A DNA stretch of 57,518 bases, from contig JAQBZH010000015.1 in assembly GCA_027622005.1 (NCBI GenBank), positions 1-57,518 on the forward strand, given 5' to 3'. Below the pieces are notes generated by a model, which ran no database searches, was not told the DNA's origin, and saw only the letters and a list, made by a program, of their open reading frames with translations. The position numbers and the translations under genes are program-made. Position 1 is the stretch's first letter. Every line of letters begins with the position of its first letter. This document shows positions 33,882 to 44,062 of this stretch, one piece after another. Source of the stretch: Bacteroidota bacterium. GTDB lineage: Bacteria > Bacteroidota > Rhodothermia > Rhodothermales > UBA10348.

Positions 33882-35624
33882 ATGACATTCAGCCGGCTGG
33901 CTTTTCTGGGCGTTTTGCTCTTGGTACCATCTGTTCGGGCATCCGCACAGTCTAAGGCAACTCCATTTTCTTGGGACCAGGCCACGATCTATCACCTTAT
34001 TACTGATCGATTTTCAAACGGAAATCGATCGAATGATTCCTCTTATGGACGCGGTCTGGATGGAAACGGATCTCTCTATCAAGTCGATTCCACAGGTCAT
34101 TTTTTGGGTGGAGACTTTCAAGGCATCTCAGGATGGATTGAGGATGGTTATTTTAAAGATTTAGGTGTAAATGCCATAGTCATCTCGGCTCCTTTTGAGC
34201 AGGTTCACGGCTGGATGGGCGGTGGATTTGGCGAGTTTCAGCGATACGCCTTTGACGGTTCTTGGCCGCTGGACTTTACTGAGACCGATTTAGCGTTTGG
34301 AACTGAAGCCGATTTTGATGCCCTAATGCGGACGGCAAGAGCGTCTGGTATAAAGGTGCTGCTCGATGTCGACATCAATAATGTCGGCCCAGCCACTTTA
34401 AACGACATGTCGGCTTTCAATTTTGGGGGAATCACTTCCGAAGAATGGCGTGGTTGGAGACCGGCTTCCAAGTCAGGTTGGCAATCCTACAATGATCGTT
34501 TGGTAACTATTTCAGATTCCTCCACATCCTGGGCCAAATGGTGGGGACCGGACTGGGTCCGCGCGAATTTACCGGATTACCAACCTTGCGGGAGCCAAAT
34601 TCAAACAGAGTGTGTGGATCAGTTACCAGATTTGCGAGATGATGACGACGTAACCGGGCTTCCAAGTTTTCTGAAATTGAAGTGGGGAGAGGAGAAGACC
34701 CAGGCCGAAGCAGCAGAGTTAAACGCCTTTTTTAGCCGAACGGGATATAAGAAGACGGCGGTGAACCACGTAATCAAATGGATGACGGATTGGGTTCGGC
34801 AATATGGAGTTGACGGATTTGTTCTAAATCATCCGGAAAAAGTTAGTCATGAATCGGTTGCGCGGTTGAAAGAACAAGCTTCAAAAGCATTGGCTGATTG
34901 GAGAGGAGCGAATGGGATGACGGATTCGTCAGAAGCACCATTCTGGCTTGTTGGCAATGTATTTGATCACGGATTAGAGAAGTCTGAGTATTTCAATCAG
35001 GGTTTCAATTCCGTTTTCAACTACGATTTTGCGAATGATCTGAAGAAGCCACTCGAAGATCAATATGCTTCTTACGCTACGACTATCAACAAAGACGCTT
35101 CTTTCCATGTCACATCTTTGTTGTCATCGAGTCATACCGGGCTTTTTGGAATGGTGATGTCGAATGTGAAAGATGCTGCGACTCAGTTATTGCTCTCCCC
35201 CGGAGCCGTTCAAATCTATTATGGAGATGAAGCGGGCCGAAAGTTGGGGCCATCTGGCGTAGATGAAATGGAACGGATCAAGTCCACCATGAACTGGACC
35301 AGTTTCGACGAAGAATTAAATCGTCACTGGCAAAAAATCGGTTCGTTTAGGGCTGCGCATCCAGCTGTTGCTCGCGGAGGTCACGACAAATTATTAGACG
35401 CTCCTTATACCTTTTATAGAGGCGTCCGTCAGGGAATGGATACGGACGAAGTAATTATTGTGATGGGCGCGAGTGGAAGAACGAGGGTCAATGTCTCTAT
35501 TGTATGGCCCGATGATACGGTTCTGCGCGACGCGTACACGGGAAGTGTTGCCATCGTTTCATTTGGGCAAGCCAATTTCATGGCCGACCCATCCGGGCTG
35601 ATCCTAATCGAAGAAGTTAAGTAG
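33882..35624 (+). CDS. MalS-like GH13 protein with all catalytic residues replaced
   Basis: A 580-residue exported protein (signal peptide 1-23, ends RASAQ), homologous along its length to periplasmic alpha-amylase MalS: IYHLITDRFSNGN, GVNAIVISAPFEQVHGW, SWAKWWGPDWVR and LSPGAVQIYYGDEAGR are shared blocks. The four GH13 active-site regions are altered. Region I NH becomes NN (N167); region II DGFRVD becomes DGFVLN, so the nucleophile Asp is N316 and the Arg is Leu; region III acid/base Glu is N359 (VGNVFDHG); region IV SHDT becomes SSHT, Asp to H418. The fold seems intact but hydrolysis is unlikely. A sugar-binding or structural role is inference. Confidence 0.82.
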   Translation: MTFSRLAFLGVLLLVPSVRASAQSKATPFSWDQATIYHLITDRFSNGNRSNDSSYGRGLDGNGSLYQVDSTGHFLGGDFQGISGWIEDGYFKDLGVNAIVISAPFEQVHGWMGGGFGEFQRYAFDGSWPLDFTETDLAFGTEADFDALMRTARASGIKVLLDVDINNVGPATLNDMSAFNFGGITSEEWRGWRPASKSGWQSYNDRLVTISDSSTSWAKWWGPDWVRANLPDYQPCGSQIQTECVDQLPDLRDDDDVTGLPSFLKLKWGEEKTQAEAAELNAFFSRTGYKKTAVNHVIKWMTDWVRQYGVDGFVLNHPEKVSHESVARLKEQASKALADWRGANGMTDSSEAPFWLVGNVFDHGLEKSEYFNQGFNSVFNYDFANDLKKPLEDQYASYATTINKDASFHVTSLLSSSHTGLFGMVMSNVKDAATQLLLSPGAVQIYYGDEAGRKLGPSGVDEMERIKSTMNWTSFDEELNRHWQKIGSFRAAHPAVARGGHDKLLDAPYTFYRGVRQGMDTDEVIIVMGASGRTRVNVSIVWPDDTVLRDAYTGSVAIVSFGQANFMADPSGLILIEEVK

Positions 35625-35641
35625 TTCTACCCAGCTACTTA
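35618..35641. terminator. Possible bidirectional hairpin between convergent genes
   Basis: TAAGTAG (35618-35624) and CTACTTA (35635-35641) form a 7-bp stem with a 10-base loop, containing the stop codons of both the GH13 gene and the aconitase gene. There is no T run, so it is weak as an intrinsic terminator. Confidence 0.35.
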
Positions 35642-38368
35642 GGCGCCGGCTTTGGCCGTATTCAGGAAATCCCGAAGCACAAAGTGCAAAATACCACCGT
35701 TGCGGAGATACTCTACTTCAACGGGCGTATCCAGTCTACAATCGGTTTCGAAAATCGTTTGCTTTCCATTTGGATGAATCGCTGTAACCGTCATTTTGCT
35801 AAGCGCCTTTACCCCATCATTTATGGGAATGGTAAAGCTTTCCGTCCCATCCAGTCCTAGCGTTTCGGCTGTTTGACCCGTAAGGAATTGAAGGGGAAGA
35901 ACGCCCATTCCAATCAGGTTTGATCGGTGAATACGCTCATAGCTTTCAGCAATGACGGCCTTGGCGCCTAAAAGAAGGGTGCCCTTAGCGGCCCAATCGC
36001 GGCTCGATCCCATTCCGTAGTCTTTACCGGCCATCACGACGAGCGGAGTCCCATTTGCTTGGTATTTCATGGAGGCGTCGTAGATGTCCATCGTTTCGTC
36101 CGAAGGGAAGTAGCGCGTTACGCCGCCTTCGATACCCGGGACCAGATGGTTCTTGATGCGAATATTGGCAAATGTGCCTCGCATCATGACCTCGTGATTT
36201 CCTCTTCTCGATCCAAACGAATTGAAGTCAATGTATGGTACATTGTTGTCTAACAAGTACTTAGCAGCAGGACCGTTCGGCGCAATGGCGCCTGCAGGCG
36301 ATATGTGATCCGTTGTGGTCGAGTCGCCTACTTTGATCAACACCCGAGCGTTTTCAATCCGTTTGATCGAAGGGGTTTCGGGCGTCAGTTCCATAAAAAA
36401 TGGCGGCTCCTGGACGTAGGTCGAAGAACTATTCCATTCGTAGATCGACCCTTCAGGGATCTGAATGGCGTTCCACATATCATTCGAATCCTCTATGCCG
36501 TCATATTCCTTCTTGAACATTTCGGGGCGGACGCATTGGTTGACCAAATCTCGAATTTCAGCCGACGTAGGCCAGATTTCACTTAAATAAACATCGTTGC
36601 CCGCTGAGTCCTGACCGATGGGGTCTTTGGTTAAATCGATGTCCACAGTTCCTGCAAGCGCGTAGGCCACCACGAGCGGTGGCGATGCCAGAAAGTTAGC
36701 CTGGACCATTTGATGAATTCGGCCTTCAAAGTTTCGGTTGCCTGAGAGCACGCCGCTGACAATTAAATCGCCATCGTTAATGGCGGCTGACGTTTCATCG
36801 GGAAGAGGGCCTGAGTTGCCAATGCAGGTGGTGCATCCGTATCCGACCAGGTTGAATCCAATGGCATCTAAATAGGGCCACAGTCCGGCTGCGTTTAGAT
36901 ATTCGGTAACGACCTTAGAACCCGGCGCCAAGCTGGTTTTAACGTATGGAGCCACTTTTAAACCCCTTTCAACTGCTTTCTTGGCCACCAGACCTGCTCC
37001 GATCATTACAGAAGGGTTGGAGGTGTTGGTACAGCTGGTAATTGCGGCAATCACTACATCGCCGTGTTTCATGGTGACGTTTTTAGAGAAAGCGCCTGTT
37101 CTTTCAAGGCGCTCCTTCGTCAAACCAAATCCGCGAGGGCCGGCGGGGCGTTCAAGCGCCGCATGGAATTCTTTCTGCATCGCTGGCAGAACGATACGGT
37201 CTTGAGGTCTTTTTGGGCCTGAAAGGCTCGGTACGATCGTCGATAGGTCGAGCTCGAGGACGTCTTTGAACTCCGGTTCAGGCGTATTGTCGGTTCTAAA
37301 CAATCCCTGGGCTTTTGTATAGCGTCCGACCATTTCCACCATCTCTGGATCACGGCCAGTTCGGGCTAGGAAGTCCAAAGTTTCCTGGTCGATCGGGAAA
37401 AAGCCCATCGTGGCGCCGTATTCCGGGGACATATTCGCAATCGTCGCACGGTCCGGAATGGTCATATTGCTGACTCCGGGGCCAAAAAACTCGACGAATT
37501 TGTCTACAACGCCGTATTTACGAAGCGTTTCGGTCACCGTCAGGACCAAGTCGGTGGCGGTCGCCCCCTCAGGTAGTTCGCCCTTTAAACGAAAACCGAT
37601 AACTTCCGGCATTAACATATAAACGGGTTGACCAAGCATAACAGCTTCGGCTTCAATACCGCCGACACCCCATCCAACCACACCCAGCCCATCAATCATG
37701 GTGGTGTGACTGTCCGTTCCAACGACAGAATCCGGATAGTAAACCGGTAATCCATCATCCGTCATTTTGCTCCAAACGCCGCGACCGATGTACTCAAGAT
37801 TAACTTGATGACAGATTCCGCTTCCAGGAGGGACAACTGAAAAATTGTCAAAAGCGCTTTTCCCCCAACGCAAAAACTCGTAGCGTTCGGCGTTTCTTTC
37901 AAATTCCCGCTGCTCGTTAATTGCGAGCGACTGGCTTTGGCCAAACGCGTCGACCTGGACTGAGTGATCAATAACCAAATGAACCGGTACTCGTGGGTTG
38001 ATTTCATCTGGATCGCCACCCAGACGTGCCATGGCGCTTCTCATTGCGGCCAAATCTACCACACAGGGTACGCCCGTAAAGTCTTGCAGTAGAACACGCG
38101 CTGGCATAAACGGGATCTCAACCTGTGCGGGATTTTTGGGATCGTAATTGGCCAATTTGGCCACGTCGGACTTTTCAACCAAAAACCCGTCGCAATTTCT
38201 AAGGGCACATTCAAGCAACACTTTGATTGAGAATGGAAGCCGATCAATCCCTGGGTAACCCTGGTTGCGAAGAGCATCCAATGAATACAGGTACCCCGTT
38301 CCAGAGCCCGTATTAAAAGTTTGACGTGTGCCGAATAGATCGTTTTTGTTGTCGGGAGCGTTGCTCAT
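35639..38368 (-). CDS. acnA: Aconitate hydratase A
   Basis: A 909-residue TCA-cycle enzyme that interconverts citrate and isocitrate in the cytoplasm, of the AcnA/IRP1 type. Cluster cysteines are in SCTNTSNP (around 445) and [11 protein letters not shown] (around 512). VIDHSVQVD and [21 protein letters not shown] are typical of the catalytic domain; the C-terminal swivel domain carries [16 protein letters not shown]. The length is normal. It stands alone, convergent with the GH13 gene; the 272-base gap upstream (38369-38640) holds no other feature I can name. Confidence 0.95.
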   Translation of the reverse strand: MSNAPDNKNDLFGTRQTFNTGSGTGYLYSLDALRNQGYPGIDRLPFSIKVLLECALRNCDGFLVEKSDVAKLANYDPKNPAQVEIPFMPARVLLQDFTGVPCVVDLAAMRSAMARLGGDPDEINPRVPVHLVIDHSVQVDAFGQSQSLAINEQREFERNAERYEFLRWGKSAFDNFSVVPPGSGICHQVNLEYIGRGVWSKMTDDGLPVYYPDSVVGTDSHTTMIDGLGVVGWGVGGIEAEAVMLGQPVYMLMPEVIGFRLKGELPEGATATDLVLTVTETLRKYGVVDKFVEFFGPGVSNMTIPDRATIANMSPEYGATMGFFPIDQETLDFLARTGRDPEMVEMVGRYTKAQGLFRTDNTPEPEFKDVLELDLSTIVPSLSGPKRPQDRIVLPAMQKEFHAALERPAGPRGFGLTKERLERTGAFSKNVTMKHGDVVIAAITSCTNTSNPSVMIGAGLVAKKAVERGLKVAPYVKTSLAPGSKVVTEYLNAAGLWPYLDAIGFNLVGYGCTTCIGNSGPLPDETSAAINDGDLIVSGVLSGNRNFEGRIHQMVQANFLASPPLVVAYALAGTVDIDLTKDPIGQDSAGNDVYLSEIWPTSAEIRDLVNQCVRPEMFKKEYDGIEDSNDMWNAIQIPEGSIYEWNSSSTYVQEPPFFMELTPETPSIKRIENARVLIKVGDSTTTDHISPAGAIAPNGPAAKYLLDNNVPYIDFNSFGSRRGNHEVMMRGTFANIRIKNHLVPGIEGGVTRYFPSDETMDIYDASMKYQANGTPLVVMAGKDYGMGSSRDWAAKGTLLLGAKAVIAESYERIHRSNLIGMGVLPLQFLTGQTAETLGLDGTESFTIPINDGVKALSKMTVTAIHPNGKQTIFETDCRLDTPVEVEYLRNGGILHFVLRDFLNTAKAGA

Positions 38369-38640
38369 GACGGTATTGGTTGGACCCCGAAAGGCCGGTT
38401 AAAGGATCCTTAAATATACCGATTTCGCTTAAGTGATTCGGGAAAATACAGTCGCGGGAGTGCTCGCGTCCCCGTTTTATCTGAGAATTTAAAAAGACAC
38501 AGACACGAACTAAATCTATGCGATGATGATCGGGAGAGCCCTTCATTTTCGTTATCGCTTCGGTTGGAACAGGGCGAGTCGCAAGGCGGTTCATTTGAGA
38601 GCACGATAAAGCTCGATTACCGAATCTAATATCACTTACT

Positions 38641-39561
38641 ATGACTCGAATTGTACTCTTTCTATTAACCATTTGTCTGGTCGGGGGCTGTTCATCTGAT
38701 GGAGCCAAAGATCCAAACGTTGATCCGGTTTCAGGTTTTCCCATCTTTCAACCCGTGGAACCTATTGTAGTTGAGATATTCGCTCCGGGTGTGGTTAGCT
38801 CAACGTGGCCAGAATTTGGGATTTCATTTACTGCGGGCGGGGATACGCTCTACTTCACGAGAACGATTAAAGATCGCACGAAAGCGTCCATCCTGAGGTC
38901 CTTTTGGAAGGACAGTACTTGGCAGGAGCCAGAAGTTGCACCGTTTTCTGGACCAACCTTTGATGTTGATCCCCACGTAACGCCTGACGGAGGGATTTTC
39001 TACAGCTCACTCCAATACGATCTAGAACGGGACAGCCTGGCATCTTTTGATTTTTGGTTTTGGCCTGGGAGCGGAGATCCGGTTCGACTACCCCGCCCTC
39101 TAAATAGCGATGCTAATGAGTCGTTTATTACGGGGACCGCGGATGGGGACCTCTATTTTGGATCCAATCGAAGCGATTCTGCTCGAATTTACATTACTGA
39201 TTTCAGAGACGGACAGCGCTACGCGCCGGTTGTGGTGCCCATTGAAGGCGTGACCAACCCCGGTCATCCGCTGATTTCACTTGATGGAAACACGATGGTT
39301 TTTGGGAGTGAGATGAACGATGGTCAGACGCAGCTCTCTTTTGTATGTCTAATCGATGGAAAATGGTCGCTTCCGACTCTACTACCGGAGCCCATTAATT
39401 CGCCTGATATGGAATACGCTCCTGGAATGGATCCAGCAGGGTTTCTTTATTTTTCTTCAGAGCGACCAGGTATGGTGATCGACGACTTTGAAGGGGATCA
39501 GCGACCTTCCGACATCTACAAGACGAATTTGAAAGTCAGCAGTTTGTGCGCCACTAAGTAG
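38641..39561 (+). CDS. Beta-propeller (PD40/TolB-like) lipoprotein
   Basis: A 306-residue lipoprotein: lipobox LVGGC with Cys17. The mature part contains WD40-like PD40 units, e.g. PEFGISFTAGGDTLYFTR, DPHVTPDGGIFYSS, GHPLISLDGNTMVFGS and APGMDPAGFLYFSSERPG, which fold as beta-propeller blades. Such lipoproteins are common in Bacteroidota and bind other proteins or ligands at the outer membrane; specific role unknown. It lies 73 bases before an amidohydrolase gene on the same strand. Confidence 0.75.
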   Translation: MTRIVLFLLTICLVGGCSSDGAKDPNVDPVSGFPIFQPVEPIVVEIFAPGVVSSTWPEFGISFTAGGDTLYFTRTIKDRTKASILRSFWKDSTWQEPEVAPFSGPTFDVDPHVTPDGGIFYSSLQYDLERDSLASFDFWFWPGSGDPVRLPRPLNSDANESFITGTADGDLYFGSNRSDSARIYITDFRDGQRYAPVVVPIEGVTNPGHPLISLDGNTMVFGSEMNDGQTQLSFVCLIDGKWSLPTLLPEPINSPDMEYAPGMDPAGFLYFSSERPGMVIDDFEGDQRPSDIYKTNLKVSSLCATK

Positions 39562-39634
39562 CCGAACGAAAGAAGGACTGATTTAGACCTTTTTCGATTA
39601 CATTGGGGACTCGTAACCATAACAGCCGTTTATT

Positions 39635-41275
39635 ATGCGCCAGTCCATTTTCGTATTTCTGTGTTTTCTACTTGCATTCCCGTCCCTTGCTCAGGACCGA
39701 TCCCTTGCTCAGGATGTGTCAGACTTCCAAAACGGAACAGATGGCGGAGGTCCCTACGATCGATTAGTGATTCGTGGGGCGACTATGATCGAAGGATCAG
39801 GAGCGCCGCCCGTCGGGCCCGTGGACATCGTGATTGTCAATGACAAGATTGTTGAAATCAGGAGCGTCGGATATCCTGGCCTCCCTATAGATCCAAACCG
39901 AAGACCCGCCCAAGGAACCAGGGAAATAGACGCACACGGTATGTACGTGTTACCTGGATTTATTGATATGCATGGGCACCCGCATACCATTGATTCAGGC
40001 CAAGGCGTTCCGTTAGAATACGTTTTAAAGCTTTGGTTGGCCCACGGGATTACGACTTCGAGGGTGGTTGGCGCTAAAGGGGTGGACTGGATTTTGGATC
40101 TTCGAAAAAAGAGCGCTGAAAACAAGCTTAGTTCTCCGCGCATCTACGCCTACCCTTCGTTTGGGCAAGGTTTTGGCCGATCCATACAAACACCAGCTGA
40201 CGCCCGCGAATGGGTTCAATGGGCAAAAGCTCAAGGAGTTGACGGCGTAAAATTGTTTGGCGCAGCTCCGGAAATAATGACGGCTGCATTAACGGAGATT
40301 AAAAAACAAGGACTACGCGCTACTGAGCACCACGCTCAACTCGACGTGACCCGGATGAACGTCTTACGGACGGCGAGCTTGGGATTAACCTCTATGGAGC
40401 ATTGGTACGGACTTCCCGAAGCGCTTTTCGAAGACAAAGTCATCCAAAAATATCCGCTTGACTATAATTACTCCAATGAAGCCGATCGATTTAGCGAAGC
40501 TGGCCGATTGTGGAAACAAGCTGCAAAACCGTTTTCCCCGCATTGGAACGCGGTCATGGACTCCTTATTGGCGATGGACTTCACGATTGATCCAACTTTC
40601 ATAGCCTATTTGGCTAGCCGTGATCTAATGCGCCAGAGCCGCAATGATTGGCACGCGATCTATACGATGCCGGCGCTTTGGGATTATTATCGTCCGAGTC
40701 GAGACGCCCACGGTTCGTACTGGTTTTACTGGACGACTGAAAACGAGATGGATTGGAAAGAAAATTTCAATCTTTGGTTTACGTTCATCAACGAGTACAA
40801 AAACCGAGGTGGCAGAGTGACACTCGGGTCGGATTCGGGGTACATCTATAACCTTTACGGTTTTGGATACATTCAAGAAATGGAAAACATGCGGGAAGCC
40901 GGTTTTCACCCACTTGAAGTCATTCGATCTGCGACCATTATGGGAGCGGAAGCGCTGGGCGCCGACGACCAAATTGGGACCATCCAGGTTGGAAAAATGG
41001 CGGACCTGGTCATCGTCCCCGAAAATCCGTTGCAAAACCTGAAAGTTCTCTACGGCACGGGCTGGATCCGGCTCAATGACGAGACGCGGGAAGTGGAGCG
41101 CATTGGTGGGATCAAATACACCATCAAAGGCGGGGTAGTATTCGACGTCCGCGAACTACTTCAAGACATTCGCGACATGGTCGAAGCTTCAAAAGCGGAA
41201 AGAGGATTGCCTGCTGGGCCAATGCCAATGAAAATTGAAACGGTTGATGAGCTCACCCCTCGCGGACGTAACTAA
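39635..41275 (+). CDS. Secreted amidohydrolase family protein
   Basis: A 546-residue exported metal-dependent hydrolase (signal peptide 1-19, ends SLAQ). GFIDMHGHPH near 107-116 supplies the first His-x-His pair; GVKLFG holds the bridging Lys (about 206); ATEHHAQLD and SMEHWYG carry further His ligands; LGSDSGYIYN holds the catalytic Asp (about 393). KMADLVIVPENPL closes the urease-like C-terminal sheet. The type resembles imidazolonepropionase/prolidase-like periplasmic members. Substrate unknown. An 18-base duplication (39684-39715) repeats SLAQD at the signal-peptide cleavage site. The GH95 gene starts 2 bases after the stop. Confidence 0.8.
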   Translation: MRQSIFVFLCFLLAFPSLAQDRSLAQDVSDFQNGTDGGGPYDRLVIRGATMIEGSGAPPVGPVDIVIVNDKIVEIRSVGYPGLPIDPNRRPAQGTREIDAHGMYVLPGFIDMHGHPHTIDSGQGVPLEYVLKLWLAHGITTSRVVGAKGVDWILDLRKKSAENKLSSPRIYAYPSFGQGFGRSIQTPADAREWVQWAKAQGVDGVKLFGAAPEIMTAALTEIKKQGLRATEHHAQLDVTRMNVLRTASLGLTSMEHWYGLPEALFEDKVIQKYPLDYNYSNEADRFSEAGRLWKQAAKPFSPHWNAVMDSLLAMDFTIDPTFIAYLASRDLMRQSRNDWHAIYTMPALWDYYRPSRDAHGSYWFYWTTENEMDWKENFNLWFTFINEYKNRGGRVTLGSDSGYIYNLYGFGYIQEMENMREAGFHPLEVIRSATIMGAEALGADDQIGTIQVGKMADLVIVPENPLQNLKVLYGTGWIRLNDETREVERIGGIKYTIKGGVVFDVRELLQDIRDMVEASKAERGLPAGPMPMKIETVDELTPRGRN

Positions 41276-41277
41276 TC

Positions 41278-43746
41278 ATGACAATTGATCAGAATCGCAC
41301 ATCTTCCGTTTTTATATGGCTCCTTGGCTTTGCGGTGGTCGGTTTGCTCGTTTTTGGAATGTCAGTTCCAGCACAAGCCCAAGATGCCTGGTCCGACTTG
41401 AAACTCCATTTTGACAAACCTGCGGCGGAATGGAATCATGCTTTGCCCGTTGGCAATGGTCGGTTGGGCGCCATGGTTTTTGGAGGTCTCGCGAAGGATC
41501 GCATTCAGTTCAACGAGGAGACGCTTTGGTCGGGCGGACCCTATGACCCGGTGGTGGAAAACGCGCACGAAGGACTTCCAGAAATTCAGCGCCTGATGTT
41601 TGAAGGTGAGTTCGCCAAAGCCCATGATCTTTTTGGCCGAACTATGATGGGGAAGCCTTACGAGATGATGAAATATCAGCCTATGGGCAACCTGTGGCTA
41701 GATTTCGCGGGTCATGACAAGGCCACCGATTACCGGAGAGAGCTGGATCTGGACCGGGCCATGGCCACGACCTCGTATTTAGTCAATGGCGTTTGGTTCA
41801 AACGGGAGGTGTTCGTGAGCGCCGTGGACCAGACCATAGTCATCCACATTTCCGCCGATAAACCCGGTCAGGTCACCTTTTCCGCCGACATGCACGGCGT
41901 CCGGAATCCAGCCCATTCGAATTATGGGACCGACTACTTCCAGATGGACGGCATATCTCCCAATCAGCTGCGCATTACCGGAAAGAGCAGCGACTATTTA
42001 GGGATCGAGGGAAAGCTGAAATATGAGGCCCGGCTCGTAGCAACTTCAAAAGGCGGTACGGTTAACGTTGACTATAGAACGCTTCGAGTAGAAGGAGCGG
42101 ATAGCGCCACATTGGTGTTGGCGGCAGCCACCAATTTCGTCAACTACAAGGACGTTTCTGGTGATGAATCTGCCAGGGTAGCGGCCGTTTTAGATGCGGT
42201 TTCAAACAAAAGCACTCAGAACCTCATGGAGGATCACCTTGCGGAGCACCGAGGCTGGTTTCGAAGAGTGGCCCTTAATCTTGAAGCCAAGGACGATCTA
42301 TCGAATTGGTCGCTCGATAAACGAATTGAGCGGTTCAAAACAGAGCCAGACCCGAGCCTTGCTGCCCTTTATTATCAATTTGGGCGATATTTACTCATTT
42401 CAAGCTCCCGTCCTGGTACACAACCAGCCAATCTCCAAGGAATTTGGAATGACAATCCGAATCCTTCGTGGGATAGTAAATACACGATCAACATCAATCT
42501 ACCCATGAATTACTGGTCAGCCGAGACCAGTAATCTAAGTGAAATGATGCAACCTCTCGAAGCGTTCATGTTTGACATTGCAGAAGCTGGGGCACGGACC
42601 GCAAAAGAGCACTGGAACGCTAGGGGATGGGTCCTGCATCAGAATACCGACATCTGGCGGGCCACTACTCCAATGGACGGCCCTTCCTGGGGGGCCTGGC
42701 CAATTGGTGGTGCCTGGCTCATGACCAATTTATATGAGCACTATCGATTTACCGAAGACAAAGCCTATTTAGAGCGGTTGTACCCGATTTTGAAAGGCCA
42801 AGCCCAGTTCCTATTGGATATTCTAGTCGAACATCCGGAAAACGATTGGTTGGTAACCAATCCATCCAATTCACCGGAAAATTTCCCCGTCTGGCCCGGC
42901 AACGGACAGTTTTTTGACGAAGTCAGCGGCTTGTTTTTGAAAGGGCGAAATATTGCTGTCGGACCGACCATGGACATGCAGGTCATTCGGGAAGTCTTTG
43001 CAATATTTGCGGAAGCCGCTACCGAGCTTGGATTCGATTCCGCTTTGGTAGGGGAGGTTATGGAAGCTCGTAAGCGTTTGGCCCCCAATCAGATAGGGAA
43101 ACACGGTCAGCTTCAGGAATGGTTGGAGGATTTTGATGAGCTGGAACCCGAGCATCGACATCTATCTCACTTATGGGGTCTCTATCCTGGAAGCGAAATC
43201 ACTCCAGAGAGGGCTCCTGATTTTGCGGCGGCGTCTGCCAAGACGATCCGTAAGCGTGGTACGGGCGGATGTGGATTTTCATACAGTTGGAAAATGGGCT
43301 CATGGGCAAGATTGTATTCCGGCGCGGATGCTTTTCACGAGTTCCGAGCCCATCTGACTGCATCGTCGTTGCCTAATATGCTTTCCTTGTGCGGCCGTGC
43401 CCCGCAGGTGGATGGAACCTTAGGAGCGACGGCGGCGATGGTCGAAATGCTTATGCAATCCCATCAAGGATTTATCGATTTACTTCCAGCGCTACCGGCT
43501 GAATGGGCTACTGGCCAAATTAACGGCGTTCGTGCAAGAGGCAAACTGGAACTTGACTTCGCTTGGAAAGACGGAAAGCTGACCGATGCGACGTTGAAGT
43601 CGTTTAAAAATGGCGGAGTAAGCGTTCGAGCTCGGGGCCTAACCGGAGTCAGGGATCAAGATGGAATCGTATCCTTTACCGTTATCGGTGCAGATCAAAT
43701 TCGGTTTGATGCTGTGACTGGTTCGACGTACACTTTGGAATTCTGA
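41278..43746 (+). CDS. Glycoside hydrolase family 95 (alpha-L-fucosidase type)
   Basis: An 822-residue exported enzyme (signal peptide to about residue 35, ends AQAQ). N-terminal GH95 sandwich with WNHALPVGNGRLGAMVFGG and IQFNEETLWSGGPYDP, then an (alpha/alpha)6 barrel with QGIWNDNPNPSWDSKYTINI, INLPMNYWSAE (catalytic Asn residues), VTNPSNSPENFP (the catalytic Glu region) and VDGTLGATAAMVEML (Asp region). Family members act on alpha-1,2-fucosyl or alpha-L-galactosyl ends. Located 2 bases after the amidohydrolase gene and probably co-transcribed, which suggests breakdown of algal or other fucose-bearing glycans. Confidence 0.88.
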   Translation: MTIDQNRTSSVFIWLLGFAVVGLLVFGMSVPAQAQDAWSDLKLHFDKPAAEWNHALPVGNGRLGAMVFGGLAKDRIQFNEETLWSGGPYDPVVENAHEGLPEIQRLMFEGEFAKAHDLFGRTMMGKPYEMMKYQPMGNLWLDFAGHDKATDYRRELDLDRAMATTSYLVNGVWFKREVFVSAVDQTIVIHISADKPGQVTFSADMHGVRNPAHSNYGTDYFQMDGISPNQLRITGKSSDYLGIEGKLKYEARLVATSKGGTVNVDYRTLRVEGADSATLVLAAATNFVNYKDVSGDESARVAAVLDAVSNKSTQNLMEDHLAEHRGWFRRVALNLEAKDDLSNWSLDKRIERFKTEPDPSLAALYYQFGRYLLISSSRPGTQPANLQGIWNDNPNPSWDSKYTININLPMNYWSAETSNLSEMMQPLEAFMFDIAEAGARTAKEHWNARGWVLHQNTDIWRATTPMDGPSWGAWPIGGAWLMTNLYEHYRFTEDKAYLERLYPILKGQAQFLLDILVEHPENDWLVTNPSNSPENFPVWPGNGQFFDEVSGLFLKGRNIAVGPTMDMQVIREVFAIFAEAATELGFDSALVGEVMEARKRLAPNQIGKHGQLQEWLEDFDELEPEHRHLSHLWGLYPGSEITPERAPDFAAASAKTIRKRGTGGCGFSYSWKMGSWARLYSGADAFHEFRAHLTASSLPNMLSLCGRAPQVDGTLGATAAMVEMLMQSHQGFIDLLPALPAEWATGQINGVRARGKLELDFAWKDGKLTDATLKSFKNGGVSVRARGLTGVRDQDGIVSFTVIGADQIRFDAVTGSTYTLEF

Positions 43747-43786
43747 ATAAATGGCCTAGCCGCCTTTTTGGCAGAACATCGCACTC

Positions 43787-44062
43787 GTGGGTACAGGAAC
43801 GGGACAAATGATTAGCAAGCGCACTGAAAGTGGGGCCGCTATGTATTTCGCGGTGGAAGAGTTTGTAGGAACCCTGAATGGGAAATCGGGGGGCTTTACC
43901 CTCATGCACCAGGGCAAAATGAGCACGGAAGGCTCCTCACTCGACATTATAATCTTGAGTGGATCCGGTCGCGGAGAACTGACTGGTATCACTGGTACCT
44001 ATACAATTGTACAAGACGAAGGTGGCCACACGTACGAATTGACCTACGAGCTTGCGCACTAA
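43787..44062 (+). pseudogene. N-terminally truncated DUF3224 gene
   Basis: GTG 43787 to TAA 44062 reads 91 residues that match the second two thirds of DUF3224: YFAVEEFVGTLNGKSGGFTLMHQGKM, SGSGRGELTGITGTYTI and HTYELTYELAH (blocks quoted separately). The family's first 40-50 residues are missing: upstream the frame hits TAG at 43757, and GH95 ends at 43746. The start is probably not functional, so this looks like a gene remnant. Its stop codon overlaps that of the convergent SGNH gene. Confidence 0.6.
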
